Shown here piece after piece: positions 1 to 8,653 of a stretch of 64,000 nt of DNA (its first letter is position 1; each line of letters starts with the position of its first letter). Position numbers and translations under genes: made by a program. The notes under the pieces were generated by a model, which did not search any database, was not told the origin of the DNA, and saw only the letters and a list, made by a program, of their open reading frames with translations. Source of the DNA: Opitutales bacterium (lineage in GTDB: Bacteria > Verrucomicrobiota > Verrucomicrobiia > Opitutales > Seribacteraceae). The stretch spans positions 1 to 64,000 of the forward strand of contig JAOFTV010000002.1 of the NCBI GenBank assembly GCA_028045305.1. Reading direction: 5' to 3'.

Positions 1-855
1 AGAGATACCAACTTCCGTTTACTTTGTGGTGCTGCTGTATCGGTGCCCCGAAATGATGAAGGTTCCATTCTCAATGACTCTTTGGTCGAACATGTAGGAG
101 AAATGGTAGACCAGGGCTTAAATTTGGTCGCGATCTCAACTGCTCATGGACACACCAAAGGAGTAGGCGATGCAATCCGTCTCTTAAGGGATGCATTTCC
201 CGAACTACCGTTAATGGCAGGAAATGTTACAACCGGGGAAGGTGTAGATTTTTTAGGTTCTGCTGGTGCTAATGTTATAAAGATTGGTCAGGGTCCCGGA
301 TCAATTTGTACCACCCGGATTGTGGCAGGTGTAGGAACCCCTCAAATGACTGCCCTTTTTGCTGCATCTAAAGCAAAAAAACAATCTGGAGTAACCTTGC
401 TTGCCGATGGAGGGATCAATAAATCTGGAGATATCGTAAAAGCCCTGACTTTGGCCGATGGGGTAATTTGCGGTGGTTTACTTGCTGGTTGCAAAGAAGC
501 ACCAGGGGGTATCATCGAGATCGAAGGAAAATATTTCAAGCAATACCGAGGAATGGGAAGTTTAGAAGCGATGCGCGAAGGATCTGCTGCACGATACGGT
601 CACAAATCAACGGACCTCAAAGGTAAAAGTACTGCAGAAGGTATCGAAGCTTTAAAGGAAGTTTCCGGTTCACTCCGCGAGGTATTAGAAAACCTAGCAG
701 GTGGAATTCGTGCAGGACTTGGATATTTGGGTGCAGAGGACTTGAGGAAACTCTCCGAAAACGCAAGGTTTGTTCGGGTGACTCCAGCAGGTCAAAGAGA
801 GTCTGCTCCTCATGATGTCGTAGAAATCAAACGTTCCGACCTCAAGCGCTCCTAA
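1..855 (+). CDS. guaB: IMP dehydrogenase, C-terminal part (5' end outside window)
   Basis: Oxidises IMP to XMP, the committed step of GMP synthesis, in the cytosol. The reading frame is open from base 1 ([13 protein letters not shown]), so the gene begins upstream; the GTG at 43 in the ORF track is internal. The visible part is the second half of the TIM barrel: STAHGHTKG, the phosphate-binding and catalytic loop GPGSICTTR with the active-site Cys, [10 protein letters not shown], and the flap [10 protein letters not shown]. The C-terminal [10 protein letters not shown] matches the usual end of bacterial GuaB. CBS domains, if present, lie outside the window. purA follows after 28 bases, so the two AMP/GMP branch enzymes sit together. 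Confidence 0.95.
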   Translation, partial: RDTNFRLLCGAAVSVPRNDEGSILNDSLVEHVGEMVDQGLNLVAISTAHGHTKGVGDAIRLLRDAFPELPLMAGNVTTGEGVDFLGSAGANVIKIGQGPGSICTTRIVAGVGTPQMTALFAASKAKKQSGVTLLADGGINKSGDIVKALTLADGVICGGLLAGCKEAPGGIIEIEGKYFKQYRGMGSLEAMREGSAARYGHKSTDLKGKSTAEGIEALKEVSGSLREVLENLAGGIRAGLGYLGAEDLRKLSENARFVRVTPAGQRESAPHDVVEIKRSDLKRS

Positions 856-883
856 CTGATTCACTTTATTTATCCTAACTGTC

Positions 884-2452
884 ATGAATCAATCTTTTGA
901 ATCTTCTTTGGTATCGGTGACCGGGATTAGTATGGGGGACGAAGGCAAGGGCCGAGTAGTCCATGAAATTCTCGAGCACGAAAAGAAAAGCCTTGGCAGA
1001 GCAGCCGCCGGAGTGATGAAGGTAAACGGTGGAGCAAATGCAGGGCACACTGCAGCCGGACTTAAACTTAACTTACTTCCCTCCGGCGTCGGAGATCCTG
1101 AGGTAGAAACTTTATTAATTGGATCAGGTGTAGTCGCGGACCCTCGCAAATTTCTCTGGGAAGCAAGGCCATTAGAGGCACGCGGGCTTGAGGTAATCAG
1201 TCGTTTGCTCATTGATCAAAGATGTCAGGTAAGCGACTTAAGCCACCGACTCCTTGACTTGGCCTGGGAAAACTACCGGGTTAATCAGTTAGGTATGGAA
1301 AGTCGAGGGTCTACCGGTCGCGGGATCAGCCCGGCCTACGGAGACGAAACCGGACAATGGCAAATTTTTTATCAAAGCTTTCTGGGAAACAAGGACTCTT
1401 TTGCTCAGACCCTTAGACAACGTTGCCAACGGGCCTTAGATACCATTCGTTGGGTATGCAAAGTTCAGGAAGGAGACTGGCATGGGTTTTTCAAAACACT
1501 TACCAATGCGGAGACTAGAGCGAACCAATCCTCTATTGATGATGAAATTTTTTCCGCTAATGAATTCGACTTTCAACGATTTCAAGGTAACGAACCGTTC
1601 TCGCTCGACCTGGACGAATTGATTGAGGTTTATTGGGAGGCAGGTAATAAAATTAAATCATGTATAGGAGACGGGCGTGACTTTCTTCTTGGTTCTGCAC
1701 AGAAAAAGCGCCTAGTGGTTGCAGAGTTCGGACAGGCTTACTGGCTAGATAAAAGGCATGGATTCACCCCAAATGTAACCGCATCCCATACCACTAGTGC
1801 TGAGCTCTTTCATTCTGGGGGCATCCCGATTCAACCCATTAGCCAGGTTGGTTGCTGTAAGGCGTATGACACCAAGGTCGGAACACACCACTTTCTCACC
1901 CAAATGGATCATCTGTCTGACCCGTGGGGACAGAAACTTGCAAAGTTGGAATTCGGAACCTCTACAGGCAGGCAACGTATGGTCGGTTGGTTTGATGCTG
2001 TCGAAAAAGGAAATGCTTTGAGGTATGGAGGCTTTGATCAAATTGTAATCAATAAACTTGATGCTCTTACCCTTGATAGTTCCGTACCTGATGAACTAAA
2101 AATTTGCACGGCATACCAGCTCGCTGATGGTCAACTCACTCGAGCTGTACCAAGGGATGAAATTTTAAGAAAAAGCCTTAAACCGATCTACAAAACAATG
2201 ACCGGATGGAAAGAAAACCTGACAGGTATGAAGTCTTTCGAACAACTGCCCTCTCAAGCAAAAGAATATATTTCTGAAATGCTTGCCGCTATGATTGAGG
2301 TCGCCTACCCCGATGGCTGGTCTGGCATCGCTCTTCCTAGTATTCGTTTTATTGGCATTGGGCCAGATCCCGGAGAAATCATCTCAGACCTTCCCACCAC
2401 CCGCCAATTATTGGAATCCGTCTCTTCTGAGCCCTTGCCGGTCGTTTCGTGA
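884..2452 (+). CDS. purA: Adenylosuccinate synthetase, divergent long form
   Basis: Joins IMP and aspartate using GTP to give adenylosuccinate on the AMP branch. The N-terminus has the P-loop-like GDEGKGR with the catalytic Asp, then NAGHT with the catalytic His, then LLPSG and GSTGRGISPAY, all family signatures. Later blocks (a GWFD..RYGGFDQIVINKLD region and IGPDPGEII) are recognisable but divergent. At 522 aa it is about 90 residues longer than the usual 430; the excess lies mainly after GRGISPAY, around residues 155-270. The ATG at 884 puts the GDEGKGR motif near residue 18, as in the family. Its stop overlaps the nadC GTG by four bases. Function as PurA is likely; the divergence leaves some doubt about kinetics or regulation. 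Confidence 0.9.
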   Translation: MNQSFESSLVSVTGISMGDEGKGRVVHEILEHEKKSLGRAAAGVMKVNGGANAGHTAAGLKLNLLPSGVGDPEVETLLIGSGVVADPRKFLWEARPLEARGLEVISRLLIDQRCQVSDLSHRLLDLAWENYRVNQLGMESRGSTGRGISPAYGDETGQWQIFYQSFLGNKDSFAQTLRQRCQRALDTIRWVCKVQEGDWHGFFKTLTNAETRANQSSIDDEIFSANEFDFQRFQGNEPFSLDLDELIEVYWEAGNKIKSCIGDGRDFLLGSAQKKRLVVAEFGQAYWLDKRHGFTPNVTASHTTSAELFHSGGIPIQPISQVGCCKAYDTKVGTHHFLTQMDHLSDPWGQKLAKLEFGTSTGRQRMVGWFDAVEKGNALRYGGFDQIVINKLDALTLDSSVPDELKICTAYQLADGQLTRAVPRDEILRKSLKPIYKTMTGWKENLTGMKSFEQLPSQAKEYISEMLAAMIEVAYPDGWSGIALPSIRFIGIGPDPGEIISDLPTTRQLLESVSSEPLPVVS

Positions 2453-3381
2453 CACCTTCCCCTGCCCGATTAAAGGATTTCCGTCAAAGAATATCCTGGC
2501 GTGAGGTCGAACAGGCTGAGAGTTGCTGGGAACGCATACTTTTAGGTTGCGTAGAGGAGGATTTTGGAAAACCGATTCCCTCAAAGCCATGGCAAGAAGA
2601 CCTGACTTCTTCTCTTTGCTCCCTTCAAGGAAACGGAACTGCTCAACTAGTCGCCCGCGAACCTCTTGTTCTTTGCGGAATTCAACTACCGAACCTTCTT
2701 TTAGATAAATTCTCCTGTCACGACCTTAACTTTATCCCCAATGGAAAAGATGGCGAACCCTACCAAGCAGGCAATAATCTTGGCACCCTCAGGGGTTCAA
2801 TTCCTCAACTTTTGGCCGTTGAGAGAACCTTGCTTAATTTCCTGCAACATTTATCCGGAATAGCCACGCATGCGGCAGATTTTGTTAAGGTAACACAGCC
2901 TGAAAATGTTTGCCTGCTTGATACCCGCAAAACAACCCCTGGCCTACGCATTCTGGAAAAATATGCCACCGCCTGTGGAGGTTCATACAACCATCGGATG
3001 GGTCTGTTTGATCGGGCTCTCATTAAGGACAATCACTTAGCTGCTGCCGGCATCGAAGGCTCGAAGGCTCTGGTTAATTTTATCCAAGCAGTCAGGGAAC
3101 GAGCGCAGGAAAAGTTAATTGAACTTGAGATCGATAATTTGGACCAGCTTGAATGTGCGATCTCGGGAGGTGTGGATGCGGTATTACTTGATAATTTTAC
3201 GCCCCAAGAAGTTGCCCAAGCAGTAGAAATCAATCAAAACCGCGTGGTACTCGAAGCAAGTGGGTGTATAAATCGGGGGAATCTCATCGAATATGCCAAG
3301 GCAAAACCTCATTTCATTTCTACAGGCGCACCGGTTCATTCAGCCAAGTGGGTAGACATTGGACTAGACTGGATTAAATAA
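2449..3381 (+). CDS. nadC: Quinolinate phosphoribosyltransferase (nicotinate-nucleotide pyrophosphorylase)
   Basis: Converts quinolinate and PRPP to nicotinate mononucleotide, CO2 and PPi in de novo NAD synthesis. It shows the family core LDTRKTTPGLR, GGSYNHRMGL and LIKDNHL, then LLDNF, and ends with the EASGCI and STGAPVHSA barrel motifs. At 310 aa it is slightly longer than the usual 280-300, the extra being a polar N-terminal stretch. GTG is taken as the start because it overlaps the purA stop as GTGA, a typical coupled junction. birA begins on the base after its stop, so purA-nadC-birA-coaX reads as a translationally coupled purine/cofactor block. Confidence 0.95.
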   Translation: MTPSPARLKDFRQRISWREVEQAESCWERILLGCVEEDFGKPIPSKPWQEDLTSSLCSLQGNGTAQLVAREPLVLCGIQLPNLLLDKFSCHDLNFIPNGKDGEPYQAGNNLGTLRGSIPQLLAVERTLLNFLQHLSGIATHAADFVKVTQPENVCLLDTRKTTPGLRILEKYATACGGSYNHRMGLFDRALIKDNHLAAAGIEGSKALVNFIQAVRERAQEKLIELEIDNLDQLECAISGGVDAVLLDNFTPQEVAQAVEINQNRVVLEASGCINRGNLIEYAKAKPHFISTGAPVHSAKWVDIGLDWIK

Positions 3382-4437
3382 ATGGCCGAGTACCCTAGAG
3401 GAATTAAAAAAAAGTACACTCCCAAAGGCAAACAAGGGCGTGTGCGAAAGCGAGAGAATCCAGATGTTTATGTTTTACGCTGCCTGCTACAAGCTTCCCC
3501 GCATTTTGTCTCTGGCAATCAGCTCGCCGAAAAATTAAAGATGTCTAGGGTGGGAGTTTGGGCACGCGTAGATAAAATGCGCAAAGCTGGTCTATCCATA
3601 GAAGCAAGTCAAAATCGAGGCTACAGGCTTGCAGGGGAACCCAATTTATTGGTCTATCCTTTACTGAAAGCTTGGTTAAAGGAGTGCAAAACAGATTGTC
3701 CATTTTATCTTTTTAAAAAAACGGACAGTACCAACTCGGAAGCGGAAAGATTGTTAGCCGAGGGAGTCGAAACTCCTTTTGCTGTACTCAGCCATCAACA
3801 AGATTCTGGCCGTGGAAGAATGGGTAGGACCTGGCATAGCCCGAAAGGTGGAAACCTTTACCTCAGTATAGCACTCAGACCAAATGTAGAAATTGTAAAA
3901 TTTCGAAACTTTACACTATGGCAGGGAATAGCCATTGGAAAATTTCTTAAAGTTCATACAGGAGTTCAAAACCTGCTCGTTAAATGGCCCAATGATTTGA
4001 TCTGTAACAATAAAAAATTGGGTGGAATGCTTACCGAAGCCTCAATCGATTGTGACCAAGTAAGGTCGATGATTTTTGGCATTGGTTTAAATGTAAACTC
4101 TAATACCGGAGATTTCCCAAAAGATCTTCGTGATTCCTCAGTCTCCTTGCAGGAAGCAAGTGGAATGAGTTGGAGACTTCATGAATTAGCAGCCAGGCTT
4201 ATTAAGACCTGTCTGGAAGCTAGCAAAGAATGTTTAAGCAAAGATTCGGATGCGAAACTTCTAAAGGAGTGGAAGGAAATGGATTTCCTAAAAGGTAAAA
4301 AAATTAAAGTTCAAAGTGGCAAGGAAACCTACACGGGGCGAGCAGATGGAATTGATCATTCAGGAGGACTACGGTTAAAATTGAGAAATGGCAGAGCCCG
4401 AGTTGCTCACGCGGGTAAGGTTTCATTAATTTTATGA
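3382..4437 (+). CDS. birA: Biotin-protein ligase with N-terminal HTH (BirA)
   Basis: Activates biotin with ATP to biotinyl-AMP and transfers it to the acceptor lysine of the biotin carboxyl carrier protein; accB lies 9 kb downstream. A basic 25-residue N-terminal tail is followed by a winged helix (about 28-85: GNQLAEKLKMSRVGVWARVD), then the ligase domain with TDSTNSEA, the biotinyl-AMP loop SGRGRMGRTWHSP, and KWPNDLICNNKKLGG. The C-terminal SH3-like cap is about 300-350. The HTH suggests that it can also repress biotin genes, as in E. coli, although no bio genes are visible here. ATG directly abuts the nadC stop; its TGA overlaps coaX by four bases. Confidence 0.93.
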   Translation: MAEYPRGIKKKYTPKGKQGRVRKRENPDVYVLRCLLQASPHFVSGNQLAEKLKMSRVGVWARVDKMRKAGLSIEASQNRGYRLAGEPNLLVYPLLKAWLKECKTDCPFYLFKKTDSTNSEAERLLAEGVETPFAVLSHQQDSGRGRMGRTWHSPKGGNLYLSIALRPNVEIVKFRNFTLWQGIAIGKFLKVHTGVQNLLVKWPNDLICNNKKLGGMLTEASIDCDQVRSMIFGIGLNVNSNTGDFPKDLRDSSVSLQEASGMSWRLHELAARLIKTCLEASKECLSKDSDAKLLKEWKEMDFLKGKKIKVQSGKETYTGRADGIDHSGGLRLKLRNGRARVAHAGKVSLIL

Positions 4438-5195
4438 GGTATTTCAATGAACCTCTCCTCTGCCTTGATTTGGGGAATACAACTTGCAAAATTGGAACTT
4501 GGAAAAATGGTATAATCAGCAAGGAACGGAGCATTCCCACCCGTACTTTTGTTCATCCCGACCAACCATGGCTACACGAGTGGTCAAAGGTTGAAGGCAT
4601 AGCTTATTGTTCGGTCGTACCGAGTGCAGAATCGTCTCTACTGAAGGCTCTCGAATCTCGAAAGGTTACTCCTTACAGCCTTACTGCTGAAAGCCAATCA
4701 ATTCTCCCCATTCGATATCCTAACCCAAAAGAAATTGGCGCCGACCGAATAGCTAACGCCATCGCGGTCTATCGAAATTTCAAATTACCGGCAGTGGTTA
4801 TCGATTTGGGAACAGCCACAACCTTTGATGTCGTGACCGCAGGAGGATACGAAGGGGGTGTAATCGTACCTGGACCTCAGGGAATGCTCGATTTTTTGGG
4901 GAACAATACCGCATTATTGCCCAACCTTAGGCTTCCCCCTGACGAAACCCTCGTTGACCCAATTGGGAAAAGTACATGTGGGGCAATACAAAGTGGTTTA
5001 CATTTCGGCTATCCAGCTATGCTACAGGGTATCCTCAATGTACTTGAAGAGCAATTGGAAGAGAAACATGGAAAAATTAAATCGTTAATTCAAACAGGTG
5101 GTGAGTCCAATCGCTTTCAAATTAAAGGGAGCTCGATTCGTCCATCTCTAACTTTGGAAGGACTTGGCTTGGCGTTCGCCAACCAACAAGTTTAA
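4434..5195 (+). CDS. coaX: Type III pantothenate kinase
   Basis: Phosphorylates pantothenate in the first step of coenzyme A synthesis. The protein has the ASKHA fold signatures of CoaX: LCLDLGNTTCKIGTW at the N-terminus (phosphate 1 loop), GADRIANAIA, and VIDLGTATTFDVV followed by GGVIVPGPQGM. Its length of 253 aa is normal. Type III kinases need a monovalent cation and are not feedback-inhibited by CoA. The birA-coaX adjacency is common in bacteria, and the ATGA overlap here supports translational coupling. Confidence 0.94.
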   Translation: MRYFNEPLLCLDLGNTTCKIGTWKNGIISKERSIPTRTFVHPDQPWLHEWSKVEGIAYCSVVPSAESSLLKALESRKVTPYSLTAESQSILPIRYPNPKEIGADRIANAIAVYRNFKLPAVVIDLGTATTFDVVTAGGYEGGVIVPGPQGMLDFLGNNTALLPNLRLPPDETLVDPIGKSTCGAIQSGLHFGYPAMLQGILNVLEEQLEEKHGKIKSLIQTGGESNRFQIKGSSIRPSLTLEGLGLAFANQQV

Positions 5196-5212
5196 GGTGT
5201 TACCAACATAAC

Positions 5213-6259
5213 ATGAGTGCCGAATCAAAACCCTTGCCAATAGTAGATGTAATCAATCTGCGCAAACGGTATGGCTTGGTTCAGGCACTTAAAGGGATAA
5301 GTTTTTCCATCGGCAAAGGGGAAATTGTTGGATTCCTTGGTCCTAATGGAGCAGGAAAGAGTACAACCCTTCGTATCCTTTCAGGTCTAATTCCTGCAGA
5401 CTCCGGTGAGGCAAAGGTTTGCGGTGTTGACTTAGCGGAAGAAGAAGGAGAAGTGCGTAAACACATTGGTTTCCTTGCCGAAAACAATCCATTACCAGAA
5501 GAACTGAGGGTGATTGAATACCTTAATTTTCGGGCAAACTTAAAGGGGCTGGAAGGAAGTAGAAAGCGGGAAAGAATTCGCTTATCCCTGGATGCCTGTG
5601 ATTTAGAGAGGCGAATTGCAGAGCGAAAAATTGGCAATCTTTCTAAAGGCTTTCGTCAACGAGTTGGTATTGCTGACTCTCTTTTGGCCGAACCAAGACT
5701 CATAATATTGGATGAGCCCACCATTGGTCTTGACCCAAGGCAATCTGCCATCACCCGAAGAATGATGGAACGCTTGCGGGGGGAAGTATCTTTCTTGCTA
5801 TCAAGCCACATTCTATCTGAAGTAGAAGCTTGTTGTGACCGAATGATCATCTTAAGCCATGGACAAATCGTCGCCGAGGGGTCGATGAATGAGCTCCAAA
5901 AGCGTTATGTTAACAAAACGATCTTCGAAGTAGTTTCTAGTGGAAGAAAGATTGACCTGCAAAGAGCGGTAAGAAAAGTTGAAGAAGATTGCGAATTATT
6001 ACAAGACGACCCAGTTGAGCTTGCGGGAAAAAGGAGATACACATTCTCCACTGATAAAGGAGAGGATGTTGCCGAAGATATCCTTCGATCTTTACTAAGA
6101 CAGGAAAATTTCAGAGTCGCTGAATTTCAAGTTTCAAGACCTGACCTTGAAACTATTTTTTTACGAGCAACCAAAAAAAATTGGCAAGAAAAAGACTATT
6201 TGGGTAGGAAATCCAAAAGCAATATTCAACCCATACATCCAGCTATTGGTAAAGATTGA
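5213..6259 (+). CDS. ABC transporter ATP-binding protein, GldA-type
   Basis: ATPase subunit of an ABC-2 type exporter. Walker A is GPNGAGKST (about residue 44), the signature LSKGFRQRVG is near 145, Walker B LIILDEPTIGLDP follows, and the H-loop is in SSHILSE. A C-terminal extension from about 230 to 348 is of the kind seen in GldA and related copper/antibiotic exporter ATPases. It is followed at one-base overlap by an ABC-2 permease and then by a GldG-like auxiliary protein. This A-F-G order is that of the Bacteroidota gliding-associated exporter, but homologues are widespread in non-gliding bacteria, so gliding should not be inferred. The substrate is unknown. Confidence 0.9.
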   Translation: MSAESKPLPIVDVINLRKRYGLVQALKGISFSIGKGEIVGFLGPNGAGKSTTLRILSGLIPADSGEAKVCGVDLAEEEGEVRKHIGFLAENNPLPEELRVIEYLNFRANLKGLEGSRKRERIRLSLDACDLERRIAERKIGNLSKGFRQRVGIADSLLAEPRLIILDEPTIGLDPRQSAITRRMMERLRGEVSFLLSSHILSEVEACCDRMIILSHGQIVAEGSMNELQKRYVNKTIFEVVSSGRKIDLQRAVRKVEEDCELLQDDPVELAGKRRYTFSTDKGEDVAEDILRSLLRQENFRVAEFQVSRPDLETIFLRATKKNWQEKDYLGRKSKSNIQPIHPAIGKD

Positions 6260-7038
6260 TGAGTGGTTACTGGCACATCGTAAGATACGAACTTTTCGGG
6301 TTGTTTATATCTCCAGCTACTTACATCTCATGCTTTTATTTTTTAGCTCTTCTCGGCGTTGGGTTCCGTTTTTTTATTGAAGGTTTTGCCACGACAGACT
6401 GGATACTTCCTCCACTATCCTCTTTAATAGTAGGTCTTGTCTTTGGTTCACCAGCACTGATTCCCTTTTTAACAATGAGGGCTTTCGCTGAAGAAAGAAG
6501 ATTGGGCACGCTGGAAACCTTAATGTCTGCTCCAGTGGGTTGTTTTGCTTTGGTCTTCGGTAAATGGACAGCTTCACTTGTATTTTTCTGCATCATTGCA
6601 TGCTTGTGCTTATGTTTTCCTCTTCTGCTATGGTTTGGATTTCCCGATCAAGGCCAATCCCTTGGATTTCATATGCCTGAGCAATGGATTGGCGGAGGTA
6701 TTTTTCTTTTTGGGTTTGGTTGCAGTTTTACGGCGGTTGGAATTTTCGCCAGTTCGCTGACAAACAACCAAATGGTTGCGGGGATGCTTACTTTCACTCT
6801 CCTTACCCTTTACCTTTCAACCATGGCTTTTTCATTCGGTGAAAGCGTTGAATACGAACATTTAAATACTCTAGGCGATTTCATTCGCATTTGTCTTGGT
6901 TCTTTGAATCAAGGACTTAATAAAGCACAACATTTTGCGGTAGGCATTCTCGATTTATCCACATTGATCCATCAAGCAATCATTACTTTCTTCTTCCTTT
7001 GGATCACCTCTTTGCAAATTGAAAGGCTTAAGCACTAA
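6259..7038 (+). CDS. ABC-2 type permease, GldF-like
   Basis: Membrane subunit for the preceding ATPase. It is about 259 aa with six hydrophobic segments: near 14-35, 50-75, 100-125, 140-165, 170-190 and 230-250. The TMRAFAEERRLGTLETLMSAP stretch between helices 2 and 3 is the characteristic cytoplasmic coupling region of ABC-2 permeases (EER.GT.E.L...P). The ORF track begins at a TTG at 6256; the ATG at 6259 is preferred because it overlaps the upstream TGA as TGATG. The GldG-like gene begins 2 bases after its stop. Confidence 0.88.
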   Translation: MSGYWHIVRYELFGLFISPATYISCFYFLALLGVGFRFFIEGFATTDWILPPLSSLIVGLVFGSPALIPFLTMRAFAEERRLGTLETLMSAPVGCFALVFGKWTASLVFFCIIACLCLCFPLLLWFGFPDQGQSLGFHMPEQWIGGGIFLFGFGCSFTAVGIFASSLTNNQMVAGMLTFTLLTLYLSTMAFSFGESVEYEHLNTLGDFIRICLGSLNQGLNKAQHFAVGILDLSTLIHQAIITFFFLWITSLQIERLKH

Positions 7039-7040
7039 AT

Positions 7041-8651
7041 ATGGATTTTAGATACGCCAAAAGGAATCGACAAATCGACCATTGGCTTGTCATAGCTCTT
7101 TCTGCCTGCCTATTCCTTGGCTTAAATTTCCTCGCATCCAAGATTGACCTTCAAATCGATTTGACTCCAGACAACCGCTACTCCCTGTCTAAAGAAAGTC
7201 TTCTGTTGTTAGAAAAGGTTGACCAACCAATTGACATCATCATCACCCTTCCGAGCTCGAACAACCTCCCGAAAGTTGTTCAGCGCTTAGTGCATGATAT
7301 TGATTTACTCCTAGACTCCATGGAGAGAGTGGAATCATCTCACCCAATTAGAGTACATCGAGTAGATGTAAACTCGCCCAAACAAACTTCAGAAATCTTA
7401 GACATTTATAAAATTTCTGAACCCAACTTAATTGTTGTTGGCTCTCCCAAAGCAGGAAAGAGGATTATTTACCGTTACAATGAAACAAGCAGTACAAACC
7501 CATATGACACCAGCCAAGTTTTTCGTTCGGCTGAATCCATAGCTCGACAATCTATTTGGGAAGCAGGGTTTTACTCGGAATGGAAGGAACTTGGTAATGG
7601 TAGGCTCGAACCCGGTTCCTTTAGAGGTGAAGAGACGCTTGTTAGAAACATTCTTCAACTAAGTAATACTTATCAAAAAAGAAAGGTTGCATATTTCACA
7701 AGAGGACATGGTGAGTACAGCCCAACCGACACAAGCCCGGACACTGGTTTATCTGATTTCAGAAGCTTGTTAGAAGACAGAAATCTCGATGTTGCATCCA
7801 TTGACCTGAGCACTATTGAACGTATTCCCATGGATGCTAAAATACTTGTTATCGCCGGTCCAAAGGGAATCTTCCAAGAAAAAGAAATTTCCATAATTAG
7901 AAACTTCATGAACCAATCTGGCGGAAGTGTTCTTTTGGCTTTAGATCCAGTTGAAGAGCTAACCTTGACCGATCGACCCGCCCTCGGACTTCGTACCTTG
8001 TTAAAAGAATGGGGAATTCGATGCCATGACATGTTGATTCATGACCCAAATAAAGAGAACTTTGACTTATTCACGGGGGCTTATTTCCTGCGAACTTACC
8101 CTAAAGGTGAGAATCACAGGCTAATATCCAATCTAGCTCAAGAGGGTTTTTCAATCTTGGCAGATCGTTGTCGACCAGTTGAAGTTAATCGACAGGATGG
8201 GCAATCATTTATCACTCGAGAACTTCTTTTCTCCTCGAGGGACTCATGGGCTTTGTCTAGTTGGACGGAGCGGTCTTTCCCTCCAGACAAAAACCCCCTG
8301 CTCGATCTAGCGGGCCCTGTTCCGATTCTTGCAATATCCTCTCCAAATCCGGTTCACCTTGAAGTGTCCAACCTTCATAAAAATGGTAAACTTGCCGTTC
8401 TGGGATGCTCGCGAATTCTATCAAACAAAAAAATGAAGTCCGCGGCAGGAAACCAAACACTATCCAGGAATCTTATATATTGGCTACAAAATGAATCGGA
8501 GATGTTAACAGTTACTCCGAGAAAACTTCATACCTATTTCGTTACCATGAATCATAAGGAATTTGAAACGACACTTTACTATTTTACCATTATACCAGCA
8601 TCAATTTTAATCGTTGGTCTTTTTGTCGGATGGTTACGCAAAGAACTTTAA
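7041..8651 (+). CDS. GldG-like ABC exporter auxiliary protein
   Basis: Membrane-anchored extracytoplasmic protein of the exporter. It has an N-terminal TM (about 15-32) followed by the family block DLTPDNRYSLS, a large periplasmic region with a GGSVLLALDP-type segment (residues ~290-310) reminiscent of class I glutamine-amidotransferase-like folds in GldG, and a C-terminal TM (~510-530) ending in RKEL. Length 536 aa fits the family. In Bacteroidota GldG couples with GldA/GldF; here the neighbours are the same. No catalytic residues are evident. The role in export is inferred from context. Confidence 0.85.
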   Translation: MDFRYAKRNRQIDHWLVIALSACLFLGLNFLASKIDLQIDLTPDNRYSLSKESLLLLEKVDQPIDIIITLPSSNNLPKVVQRLVHDIDLLLDSMERVESSHPIRVHRVDVNSPKQTSEILDIYKISEPNLIVVGSPKAGKRIIYRYNETSSTNPYDTSQVFRSAESIARQSIWEAGFYSEWKELGNGRLEPGSFRGEETLVRNILQLSNTYQKRKVAYFTRGHGEYSPTDTSPDTGLSDFRSLLEDRNLDVASIDLSTIERIPMDAKILVIAGPKGIFQEKEISIIRNFMNQSGGSVLLALDPVEELTLTDRPALGLRTLLKEWGIRCHDMLIHDPNKENFDLFTGAYFLRTYPKGENHRLISNLAQEGFSILADRCRPVEVNRQDGQSFITRELLFSSRDSWALSSWTERSFPPDKNPLLDLAGPVPILAISSPNPVHLEVSNLHKNGKLAVLGCSRILSNKKMKSAAGNQTLSRNLIYWLQNESEMLTVTPRKLHTYFVTMNHKEFETTLYYFTIIPASILIVGLFVGWLRKEL

Positions 8652-8653
8652 CC

